Shown: piece by piece, positions 1 to 6,422 of the stretch
Layout of the letters: each line of letters starts with the position of its first letter
How positions within the stretch are numbered: the first letter of the stretch is position 1
Assembly: GCA_019456245.1 (NCBI GenBank)
Contig: VRUF01000106.1
Span: 1,530-9,894, forward strand
DNA: 8,365 nucleotides
From: Planctomycetota bacterium
GTDB lineage: Bacteria > Planctomycetota > Phycisphaerae > Sedimentisphaerales > Anaerohalosphaeraceae
Reading direction: 5' to 3'
Position numbers and translations under genes: made by a program
Notes under the pieces: model-generated
The model's input: only the letters and a program-made list of their open reading frames with translations
Databases searched by the model: none
Told to the model about the DNA's origin: nothing

Positions 1-1
1 T

Positions 2-1438
2 AAAGCCATCGCTGCTGTTATTTCCTGCAAGGGCATGATCGATGACGGGCTTTATAAGTCGATCAAACGACGAAGCCATATGGCGATGGATGATGGTGCC
101 ACTTACCTTATATATGAGATTGGCACCTACGGCGGGCTTGTCAAGAGCGGCGACGAGATATCTGACTTTTTTATCCTCGATGCCGGCAAGAAGGTCCACA
201 CCGTTGCATATATAACTACCAAGGCCATATCGGCCGGCGCGATGATAAGCGTCTCCTGCAAAGATATTATCATGCTCAAGCACACCACCATCGGAGACTG
301 TGCACCGATAACGATGGGCGGCGAGTTGAAGGGCGTCGAGCGTGAAAAGGCCGAGAGCTTTATCCGCGGCATATTCTCCAGGGCAGCCGAGGCCAACGGA
401 TACCCTGAACCACTTCTAAAAGCAATGGTTTCCCAGCATATAGAGGTCTACTCAGTAAAAAATCTTCAAACAAACCAGCTCGAATTCTTCGAGACGAAGA
501 ATATTCCAACGGACCCGAATGCATACGACATCAAAGGCAAAAAGCTCGTAGTAGGCACCGATGAAATTCTAACACTCACCGCAGAGGACGCAACCGAATA
601 CGGTATTTCGCGGACCGAGGTTTCAGACCTTGACGAAGCGCTTGCATTCTTAGAGAAAAGAGACGGCGTAAAATTTGCCGGCATACCGGTTGAATATGAG
701 CTGCTCTGGTCGGAACAGATGGTCAGGTGGATAAATTCGCCCGCTGTGATGGGAATTCTTATAATGCTCGCGATGCTTGGGGTTTATATGGAGTTGAACA
801 CCCCCGGACTGGGACTTCCCGGACTCGTCGCCGTTATATGCATAGTAATAATAGTAGGCAGTAAGTTTTTGGCAGGAATGGCCAACTGGGTAGAGATCGC
901 TATATTTGTAACGGGGATATTGTTGCTGCTGGTCGAGATATTCGTTATACCGGGTTTCGGAATTGCAGGGCTAACCGGTATTTTCTTCATCATCCTCGGC
1001 GGTTTTGGCATGCTGGTCAAAAATGCTCCCGATGAATTGCCTCTTCCCAGGCCGGAGTTTGGAGGATGGGAACCGATCCTCGACGGCCTTGTAGGTGTTT
1101 CCGCTGGCCTTGCGGGTTTTGTTGTCCTTGCCATAGTGCTCGCCAAATACATGCCCAAGATAGCGTTTCTAAGCGGTCTTTCCATCGAACCTGCCCCAAA
1201 GAGCGGCAACAGGCCAATAAGTATGACAAAAGAACCGGAAGGCGAAGTGACAAAATTAGAAATCGGGCAGGTGGGTATCGCAGATTCGATTCTAAGACCC
1301 GCCGGCCAGGCTAAGTTTGATAATGCTATCGTCGATGTCGTCGCCCAGGGTGAGTATGTGCAAAAGGGCGAAAACGTGGAAATCATCGAGATACGCGGTA
1401 ACAGAGTTGTAGTGAGGAAGGCGTACCCTTTAGGGTAA
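2..1438 (+). CDS. nfeD: Long NfeD-family membrane serine protease, 5' end missing
   Basis: The reading frame is open from base 2, so the start codon and signal peptide lie upstream; 478 residues are visible. Family knowledge: long NfeD proteins (archaeal PH1510, bacterial NfeD1b) join a ClpP/SppA-like Ser-Lys protease domain to membrane helices and a C-terminal OB-fold, and act with stomatin/flotillin partners in membrane quality control. Seen here: the protease core with TYGGLV (about residues 42-47), the nucleophile motif AISAGAMI with Ser at bases 230-232, and a candidate general-base Lys at bases 347-349, 39 residues later (41 in PH1510). Hydrophobic segments follow at bases 750-1015, including ELNTPGLGLPG and IPGFGIAGLTG turns, then another helix near 1085-1150. 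An OB-fold-like end starts at GQVGIADSILRPAG and runs to the stop. The usual TPGG is TYGG here. It is the first visible gene of the floA operon. Family call very sure; protease activity inferred. Confidence 0.93.
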   Translation, partial: KAIAAVISCKGMIDDGLYKSIKRRSHMAMDDGATYLIYEIGTYGGLVKSGDEISDFFILDAGKKVHTVAYITTKAISAGAMISVSCKDIIMLKHTTIGDCAPITMGGELKGVEREKAESFIRGIFSRAAEANGYPEPLLKAMVSQHIEVYSVKNLQTNQLEFFETKNIPTDPNAYDIKGKKLVVGTDEILTLTAEDATEYGISRTEVSDLDEALAFLEKRDGVKFAGIPVEYELLWSEQMVRWINSPAVMGILIMLAMLGVYMELNTPGLGLPGLVAVICIVIIVGSKFLAGMANWVEIAIFVTGILLLLVEIFVIPGFGIAGLTGIFFIILGGFGMLVKNAPDELPLPRPEFGGWEPILDGLVGVSAGLAGFVVLAIVLAKYMPKIAFLSGLSIEPAPKSGNRPISMTKEPEGEVTKLEIGQVGIADSILRPAGQAKFDNAIVDVVAQGEYVQKGENVEIIEIRGNRVVVRKAYPLG

Positions 1439-1447
1439 TAAATTGAC

Positions 1448-1488
1448 GCGGGTAAGATTGTAACTTTTGATCTAAAGGCACTTACCGC
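1448..1488 (+). repeat. Inverted repeat between the two nfeD genes
   Basis: The left arm GCGGGTAAG (1448-1456) can pair with CTTACCGC (1481-1488), giving eight base pairs with one bulged G and a 24-base loop. No T tract follows, so it does not look like an intrinsic terminator. It lies in the only sizeable gap of the operon (1439-1524) and could be an mRNA-processing or stability element, or an operator. A weak promoter-like TTGACG box at 1443-1448 overlaps the left arm, but the -10 match (TTTGAT, 1466-1471) is poor. Confidence 0.4.
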
Positions 1489-1524
1489 ATACAAACGGGA
1501 AGTTTTAATTGAGAGTACTGTGAA

Positions 1525-2016
1525 ATGTGGCTTGCACTTGGCATAATATTGATCATAACAGGGGCGTTTCTGCTCGTGCTTGAAGTTTTTATTCCGAGCT
1601 TCGGGCTGCTTAGCGTTTGTGCGATTACTTCTATCGTTGCAGGTGTATGGCTTTTCTTTAAGGTAGGCGTTGTCGCCGGTTGGATCGGTGTCGGTGTCTC
1701 TGTGGTTCTTGTGCCGGTGACCTGGATAATCGCTTACAGGATGCTGCCGAAAACACGCTTCGGCAAAAGTGTTATTCTGGCAGGTCCCAAAAGAGACAAA
1801 GGCGACGCAATCGCGGATACCGATTCCTTAAAAGACCTTCTCGGCAAGACTGGCGTGGTTATTTCGCCGCTTCGGCCGGTTGGGATGTGTGAATTTTCCG
1901 GCAACCGTTACGAGTGCGTCGCCGAAACCGGCTTCGTTGAAAATGATAAGACAGTTAAAGTAATACATGTTGAGGAAACTCAGTTAACAGTAAGAATTGT
2001 CGAAGACAATAAATAA
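1525..2016 (+). CDS. Short NfeD-family membrane protein with OB-fold
   Basis: A 163-residue protein of the short NfeD type: no protease domain, only membrane helices and a C-terminal OB-fold. Hydrophobic segments cover residues 2-24, about 28-47 and about 50-72. The first two are joined by the EVFIPSFGLL turn typical of NfeD proteins. A linker with TRFGKSVILAGP follows, and the OB-fold spans about residues 108-160 (LLGKTGVVISPLRPVG to the end). Family knowledge: the short form is usually encoded directly before floA, as with yqeZ-yqfA in Bacillus, and its soluble domain is thought to contact flotillin-like assemblies. The ATG at 1525 is the first start after an in-frame stop at 1510, with GAGAG (1511-1515) as a modest ribosome site. 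The stop lies 14 bases before floA. Having both long and short NfeD in one operon suggests that they share the FloA scaffold; that is inference. Confidence 0.92.
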   Translation: MWLALGIILIITGAFLLVLEVFIPSFGLLSVCAITSIVAGVWLFFKVGVVAGWIGVGVSVVLVPVTWIIAYRMLPKTRFGKSVILAGPKRDKGDAIADTDSLKDLLGKTGVVISPLRPVGMCEFSGNRYECVAETGFVENDKTVKVIHVEETQLTVRIVEDNK

Positions 2017-2030
2017 CGAAAGGGATTGAT

Positions 2031-3068
2031 ATGAACTTAAGTACATTAACTCTGGCAGCAGCAGTAGAAAATCCGGGAAAGATCGGACTTATTGTAATTG
2101 GCTCGATCATCGGTCTGGCCTTTTTGCTGCTGATTCTCGCCTATGGGCGTCTGTGGCTACAGGCATGGCTTTCCGGTGCACGGGTCACAATCGCCGAACT
2201 GATCGGGATGACGCTTAGAAAGGTTAACGCGCGTTCCATAGTGCTTAGTCGAATCACCGCAATTCAAGCCGGACTCGATCTCAGTCAACGCGAACTTGAA
2301 AGCCATTATCTGGCAGGGGGGCGGGTGCCTAATGTTGTTCGTGCGCTTATCGCAGCCAACAGGGCGAATATCGAATTGACTTTTCAAACGGCAACAGCTA
2401 TCGATCTTGCAGGCCGCGATATTCTCGAAGCCGTCCAGACAAGCGTAAACCCCAAGGTTATCGATTGCCCGGATCCTACGAAAGGGCGAAATACAGTTGA
2501 TGCCGTTGCTCAAGACGGTATTCAGCTTAAGGCCAAGGCGCGTGTTACAGTTCGTGCCAACATCGACAGGCTTATCGGAGGGGCGACCGAAGAAACTATC
2601 ATCGCCCGTGTCGGCGAAGGTATCGTTACGACAATCGGCAGTGCGGTTAACCATAAGAGTGTGCTTGAAAATCCCGACAACATTTCTAAATCAGTACTTT
2701 CCAAGGGCCTCGATGCGGGAACCGCGTTTGAAATTCTCTCCATCGATATCGCCGATATTGACGTTGGCGAAAACATCGGCGCTCAACTGCAAAAGGCACA
2801 GGCTTACGCCGACCAGGAACGTGCAAAGGCAGAGGCGGAAAAACGCAGGGCGATGGCAGTGGCCCGGCAGGCGGAAATGAAGGCACTCGTCCATGAGAAC
2901 CGGGCCAAAGTGGTACTCGCCGAAGCCGAAATTCCGCTGGCCATGGCAGAGTCATTCAGGAGTGGCAATCTCGGAATTATGGACTATTACAAGATGAAAA
3001 ACATCCAGTCCGATACATCAATGCGTAATACGATCGCCGAATCTGACCAAAAACCAGGGCAACAATAG
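2031..3068 (+). CDS. floA: Flotillin-like protein FloA (UPF0365)
   Basis: A 345-residue protein, close to the usual FloA length of about 330. FloA forms oligomeric membrane microdomains (bacterial lipid-raft-like foci) that organise signalling and secretion proteins. The order is typical: a short N-terminal stretch, one membrane-embedded hydrophobic segment (about residues 17-40), then a PHB/SPFH-like domain. Strongly conserved FloA signatures are visible: LIGMTLRKV, ESHYLAGG, RALIAANRANIELTF, AIDLAGRDILEAVQTSVNPK, KARVTVRANIDRLIGG, EETIIARVGEGIVTTIGSA, GLDAGTAFEILSIDIADIDVG and GIMDYYKMKNIQSDT. Between the last two, about residues 255-305 form an Ala/Glu/Lys-rich helix expected to drive oligomerisation. 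The ATG at 2031 has AAGGGA at 2020-2025. It lies 14 bases after the short nfeD and 11 before the next gene, so cotranslation is likely. Nothing looks truncated or altered. Confidence 0.98.
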   Translation: MNLSTLTLAAAVENPGKIGLIVIGSIIGLAFLLLILAYGRLWLQAWLSGARVTIAELIGMTLRKVNARSIVLSRITAIQAGLDLSQRELESHYLAGGRVPNVVRALIAANRANIELTFQTATAIDLAGRDILEAVQTSVNPKVIDCPDPTKGRNTVDAVAQDGIQLKAKARVTVRANIDRLIGGATEETIIARVGEGIVTTIGSAVNHKSVLENPDNISKSVLSKGLDAGTAFEILSIDIADIDVGENIGAQLQKAQAYADQERAKAEAEKRRAMAVARQAEMKALVHENRAKVVLAEAEIPLAMAESFRSGNLGIMDYYKMKNIQSDTSMRNTIAESDQKPGQQ

Positions 3069-3070
3069 GA
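3067..3070 (+). promoter_or_regulatory. Ribosome-binding site overlapping the floA stop codon
   Basis: AGGA at 3067-3070 includes the last two bases of the floA TAG stop and sits nine bases before the next ATG (3080). Ribosomes finishing floA would be placed to restart on the membrane-protein gene, which argues for translational coupling. Confidence 0.55.
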
Positions 3071-3079
3071 TAGCCGGAT

Positions 3080-3739
3080 ATGAATGATCTGTTTGAATAT
3101 ATTCTCGCTGCAGGCCGCAAAAAGCCAAACGACTTCAGTTGGGTCGTACCAATAGTATTGGTGGTTTTTTACGGTCTGGCAGGGCTTGCACGCGCATTTA
3201 AAAAGTCTGATCAAGAGCAATCCAAGCCCGAGAAAGGGCAACCAGCCAAAGAAGATCGCCAGACATCCCAACGGTGGCAAGAACAGGCTTTGCGCAAACA
3301 GCAGCACCGCGAGGACAAACTCCAGCGTCAGGAAACACGTCATCAGCAACGATACACAAAACAGCATCATATTGTAACGGGCGACGTGGAACTGCATGAA
3401 GAACATATCTTTGAGCCTGAAATGCCAGCTGAAGGCGGCAGGGTAAAAGATGAAAAACAAAATATATTGCGTGAGATGATGGGCCAGGTTTATCGCCAGG
3501 CTACAGGCGAAATTCCACAACCTGCTCGAAAAACCGTTTCGCGAAAACCGGTCCGTAAAGAACCAGTTATGAAATCGCCGCTAAAAAGAAAACCTGCTCG
3601 CATCGAAGAAAAACCCAAAGAAAGAATTGTACAGACTCAAACGCACGGGCTCGCACATCTTGCCGGATTGGATGAACTTAAAAAGGCGATCGTGTACGCC
3701 GAAATTCTCGGCAAACCAATAGCACTGCGAGACAACTAA
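3080..3739 (+). CDS. Uncharacterised single-pass membrane protein with charged linker and conserved-looking C-terminal tail
   Basis: 219 residues; I do not recognise a named family. Residues about 20-38 (FSWVVPIVLVVFYGLAGLA) form one membrane helix. From about 42 to 190 the chain is low-complexity and rich in Lys, Arg, Gln, Glu and Pro, with a likely coiled or disordered stretch at about 60-95 and basic Pro-rich repeats (PARK, KPVRK, KPAR) at about 148-178. The chain ends in a compact, probably helical motif, LKKAIVYAEILGKPIALRD. From memory, similar tails (roughly AIxxxEILGxPxALR) end otherwise divergent proteins in planctomycetes; this needs a search. The AGGA ribosome site (3067-3070) overlaps the floA stop codon, so translation is probably coupled and the protein belongs to the FloA/NfeD unit. 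A plausible role is an adaptor tethered at the membrane that presents the tail to a partner; this is inference. Confidence 0.85.
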   Translation: MNDLFEYILAAGRKKPNDFSWVVPIVLVVFYGLAGLARAFKKSDQEQSKPEKGQPAKEDRQTSQRWQEQALRKQQHREDKLQRQETRHQQRYTKQHHIVTGDVELHEEHIFEPEMPAEGGRVKDEKQNILREMMGQVYRQATGEIPQPARKTVSRKPVRKEPVMKSPLKRKPARIEEKPKERIVQTQTHGLAHLAGLDELKKAIVYAEILGKPIALRDN

Positions 3740-4015
3740 TAACGGGCAGGATAAAAACCTGCTCGCACATTTCCCTATGCATTTAGCAAAGAAGGGCAAC
3801 GCAAAATTGCTTTGTGCAGAAATGTACGCTAATTGAACCCAAATCCATAAACCTGCATTATTAGAATAAATACGGAATTGTCCCGCCCTGCCTGGGCCGA
3901 TAATACATGTTATGTTACATTCAGGCACGGGAGGGCTTTTTGAACTCATTACCATGAAAACTGGTGAAATCGCAAAATAACCGCAAATATCGTGAATTCA
4001 GGGCAAAATCTGTTT
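3740..4015. other. Non-coding gap between convergent genes
   Basis: 276 bases separate the end of the FloA operon (+) from the end of the TPR gene (-). It holds a small hairpin just after the + strand stop (GGGCAGG 3744-3750 with CCTGCTC 3758-3764, one G-T pair, no T tract) and the stronger terminator-like hairpin at 3882-3941. No open frame here has a ribosome site and useful length. I found no clear terminator for the - strand TPR gene. Confidence 0.6.
3882..3941 (+). terminator. Candidate intrinsic terminator of the FloA operon
   Basis: The left arm CCCGCCCTGCCTG (3882-3894) pairs with CAGGCACGGGAGGG (3922-3935). This gives twelve pairs with one G-A mismatch and one bulged C, followed directly by CTTTTT (3936-3941). 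GC content and the T tract fit Rho-independent termination of + strand transcripts. The 27-base loop is longer than usual and the stem is imperfect. It begins 143 bases after the last + strand stop, so an alternative is a processing or structured 3' end. On the - strand no T tract follows. Confidence 0.45.
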
Positions 4016-5626
4016 TTACCGGTATCGTGCACCGATGGCACCGCGGGTCATCGCCGTCAGACGATCCCACGTAGCCGTCGCACGATCGACAAGTCCGAGA
4101 TTTTCAAGAACGACCTGTATGTTTTCAGTGGCGTCGGGCTCTGATAAATTATTCTGCATGGAGTATTCCAGTTCTTGTATTGCCACTGCAAACTTTGTAC
4201 GATCCGCGTAGAGCATCGCAGTTTGATAATGAAGCGCTGCCGTATCATGGTCCAGACTGTTTTGGGCGACAAGAACGCCAAGTGCATCATCTGGCCGGTT
4301 TGCCTCGTACAGACATATCGCAAGTTTACTGCGGGCCCGGCTGTGTGTCGGGTTGATTTCGATCGCATCCTGAAAAGCCTCAACAGCTCCCTTGAGATTT
4401 CCCGACCCCATCATCAGTATCCCGAACTTGTAGTGAACATCGGCACTTTTAGGCGCCCGTTCAAGTTGCTCTCTGTGGGCGACGATCACCTCTTTCATGC
4501 CTATTGGCGGCAGACACTCCTTGGGAAGATCGGTATGCTCGGCGTTAACGGCAGCCTGCAAATGCAGGATCGCAGTTTCGGAAAAAAGCAAGCTGCTATT
4601 CTGCTGTATTGCCGATGCCAGCGAAAGTGTTTTTATCGCCTCTTTTCTCAAACCGGAAAGTTCCTGTGAAATCGCCAGCCCGACATACGCATCTACAATA
4701 TCGTCGTTTATCTCGATCGCTCGGTTGAATTGCCCTGCCGCAAGAGATTCATTTTGCATCCGCAGATAATGCGTTCCGAGCTTGATCGTTGCTTCGAGAT
4801 AATTCGGCTGTCCGCAAAGTGCTGCTTCATAATGCACAATAGCTTCCCCGGTTCTGCCCATCTTGCTGTAAATATCTGCCATTCGTACATGAAGGTCGGG
4901 CTGGGCGCCGACCTTTTCCATAAGAAATTGCACACGTTCTATTGCTTCCTCGAAATTATCTTCTTCGAGCACTTCAGGCAGTCCGTCATCGCTGTCGTCG
5001 TGGAAGTTATCAGGATGTGCAACGATCGCCATATTGAATGCGTCGATTGCCCTTTCGTACTGCTTATTCGCCGCGAGCAGACACCCCAAAAGAACCATCG
5101 TCGATATATCTTCAGGATGTTCCGCAACGAGCAGACCGTAATGCTCGATCGTCTTATCGATACGTCCGTTTTTCAAATAGATCGCAGCCATCCTCTGCCG
5201 GGGCAACTGCAAGTAACTTTTAAATTTGAGGCAGTCCTGATAAAACTCAAGAGCCTGTTCTTCATGACCAAGCCTTTCATGACAGTAACCGAGCGTATAC
5301 AGCGCCATCGTATTGCTTGGATGCTGCCTGTATATAGCATCGAGAAGCTCGACCGCTTTTTCAATATTTTTCTTTTGAATCTGAATAGCAACCGCGGCCA
5401 TACACCCTTTCGGGCAATCCGGGTTTTCGAAAAGATAAAAATCCAGTTTCTCTTCTGCCAGTTCCAGGTTTCTATCACCCAAAAGTTCAACGATCTCGTT
5501 GAAGTCATTTTGCCTGACATCATTTTCCCCATCGGCAGGTTGACAAACAGCGCCAAGCCAATGCCATATCAGATCAGCCGAATCGACTGTTATAGCTTTA
5601 CCAAATATCTCAAGCAGTTTACTCAT
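4016..5626 (-). CDS. Soluble tetratricopeptide-repeat (TPR) protein
   Basis: A 536-residue protein built mainly of about nine or more TPR helix pairs, which act as protein-protein interaction scaffolds. Clear repeats start near residues 103 (ALYTLGYCHERLGHEEQALEF), 140, 175 (TMVLLGCLLAANKQYERAIDAF), 245 (VRMADIYSKMGRTGEAIVHY), 280, 311 (AYVGLAISQELSGLRKEAI), 396 (VHYKFGILMMGSGNLKGAVEAF), 430 and 465. An acidic break (HDDSDDGLPEVLEED, about 209-223) and a less regular stretch around 355-390 split the superhelix. No signal peptide or membrane helix is visible, so it is probably cytoplasmic. I prefer the ATG at 5626 because GGGA at 5639-5636 is nine bases upstream; a GTG at 5647 and an ATG at 5641 in frame would add seven or five residues. 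The partner and pathway are unknown. It is transcribed alone, converging on the FloA operon; a weak -35-like TTGTAC lies at 5679-5674. Confidence 0.9.
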   Translation of the reverse strand: MSKLLEIFGKAITVDSADLIWHWLGAVCQPADGENDVRQNDFNEIVELLGDRNLELAEEKLDFYLFENPDCPKGCMAAVAIQIQKKNIEKAVELLDAIYRQHPSNTMALYTLGYCHERLGHEEQALEFYQDCLKFKSYLQLPRQRMAAIYLKNGRIDKTIEHYGLLVAEHPEDISTMVLLGCLLAANKQYERAIDAFNMAIVAHPDNFHDDSDDGLPEVLEEDNFEEAIERVQFLMEKVGAQPDLHVRMADIYSKMGRTGEAIVHYEAALCGQPNYLEATIKLGTHYLRMQNESLAAGQFNRAIEINDDIVDAYVGLAISQELSGLRKEAIKTLSLASAIQQNSSLLFSETAILHLQAAVNAEHTDLPKECLPPIGMKEVIVAHREQLERAPKSADVHYKFGILMMGSGNLKGAVEAFQDAIEINPTHSRARSKLAICLYEANRPDDALGVLVAQNSLDHDTAALHYQTAMLYADRTKFAVAIQELEYSMQNNLSEPDATENIQVVLENLGLVDRATATWDRLTAMTRGAIGARYR

Positions 5627-5873
5627 CTCTCTCTTTCCCATGTACACAAGAATAGATACAATACGTCATTGCTGTACAAAAAGTATCGACACTATGGGTA
5701 AGCCGCTTAACGCTGTTTTGTGGGATATTAGCCTAAGAAACGTGATTTTAGACGCACTTGTACAGGCTGTAGGGATTGTCCATATTAACCGTGCAGATAA
5801 AGTGCGGCGCAGACATGACAGAGAACCATATAGGCAAATTTATGGGACTGCATATAAGGCAGGAAAAAAAAAA
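5627..5873. other. Non-coding gap upstream of the TPR gene
   Basis: 247 bases lie between the response-regulator stop and the preferred TPR start, both genes being on the - strand. The gap begins with a run of ten T on the - strand (5873-5864) directly after the regulator stop, with no convincing GC-rich hairpin before it. Its length suggests that the TPR gene has its own promoter, but I see only poor matches to -35 and -10 boxes. No tRNA or other recognisable RNA is present. A + strand open frame crosses it but has no ribosome site or recognisable motif. Confidence 0.5.
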
Positions 5874-6341
5874 TTATTTGCCAGATCGAACTTGTGCCTC
5901 GACTTGGTCAAGATAAGCCAGCGTACGTTCGAGTTTATCGGTAAGATTTTTCAGTTTGAGCATGGTCTTTACGCGGGTAATAAGCTCCCACTTATTGACT
6001 GGCTTACTTAAAAAATCGTCGGTTCCGGAATCGATCGCCCTTTCGATGTCAGCAAGTTCGCTAAGAGCAGTTACCATTATAATGGGAATGTGCGATGTTT
6101 GCGGGTCGCCTTTAAGACGCCGGCAAACCTCAAACCCACTCATTTTCGGCATCATAACGTCTAAAAGCACCAGGTCGGGCATTTTTTCCTTAACTATTTC
6201 CAGTGCCTCCACGCCCGTACTGGCAGCTATCGTACCGCACTGAAGATCCTCAAGATAAGCTATCAGAAGTTCAAGATTCTGTTCGTTGTCATCAACGACC
6301 AGAACGGTCGAATTCATTATGTCATTATTTTCTTCAGTCAT
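5874..6341 (-). CDS. Stand-alone receiver-domain response regulator
   Basis: About 155 residues: one CheY-like receiver domain plus a short C-terminal helix, and no DNA-binding or enzymatic output domain. Receiver hallmarks with the ATG at 6341 as residue 1: acidic pair in VLVVDDNEQN (D17, D18), phospho-acceptor Asp in LVLLDVMMPKMSG (D61), switch Thr in IIMVTAL (T91) and conserved Lys in FLSKP (K113). After the domain, about 127-155 (LKNLTDKLERTLAYLDQVEA) looks like a coiled coil, similar to linkers that join receivers to kinases or cyclases. The start is uncertain: 6341 has GGAG 12 bases upstream, 6359 and 6317 are other in-frame ATGs without a good site, and a TTG at 6407 would extend it further. 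It lies downstream of the small GGLC-protein gene, probably cotranscribed, and opposite the divergent histidine kinase, its likely phosphodonor (inference). Confidence 0.93.
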   Translation of the reverse strand: MTEENNDIMNSTVLVVDDNEQNLELLIAYLEDLQCGTIAASTGVEALEIVKEKMPDLVLLDVMMPKMSGFEVCRRLKGDPQTSHIPIIMVTALSELADIERAIDSGTDDFLSKPVNKWELITRVKTMLKLKNLTDKLERTLAYLDQVEAQVRSGK

Positions 6342-6402
6342 TTCGCGTATATTCTCCATAAAAGAAGTATGATTGTAATCTGGCCTCTCATCTATGTCAA
6401 AA

Positions 6403-6415
6403 GGCAAATTCTGCC
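6403..6415 (-). repeat. Small hairpin between the GGLC gene and the response regulator
   Basis: Directly after the small gene's stop the - strand carries seven T, then GGCAGAATTTGCC followed by TTTT. The stem is four base pairs plus a possible G-T pair. It is too short to be a convincing terminator; partial attenuation between the two genes is possible. Confidence 0.25.
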
Positions 6416-6422
6416 AAAAAAA

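Noticed and set aside
784..1494. 236-codon open frame on the - strand opposite the long nfeD gene
   Set aside because: The + strand frame has clear NfeD features; this one is antisense to it with Pro/Ser/Thr-rich shadow composition.
2987..3520. 177-codon - strand frame with hydrophobic stretches opposite floA and the membrane-protein gene
   Set aside because: The hydrophobic look comes from reading the complement of Lys/Gln/Glu-rich codons; it crosses two well-spaced + strand genes.
3744..3764. Hairpin right after the last + strand stop as the main terminator
   Set aside because: A seven-pair stem with a G-T pair but no T tract downstream; the 3882-3941 hairpin is the better candidate.
3954..3980. 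Tiny frame MKTGEIAK in the convergent gap
   Set aside because: Eight codons, and the nearest purine-rich site is about 20 bases away; no support for translation.
4730..5701. 323-codon open frame on the + strand opposite the TPR gene
   Set aside because: It mirrors the TPR gene, has no recognisable domain or ribosome site, and its Cys/Phe/Arg-rich composition is typical of antisense shadow.
5640..6011. + strand frame across the gap and the response-regulator gene
   Set aside because: No ribosome site or motif, and half of it is antisense to the intact receiver domain.
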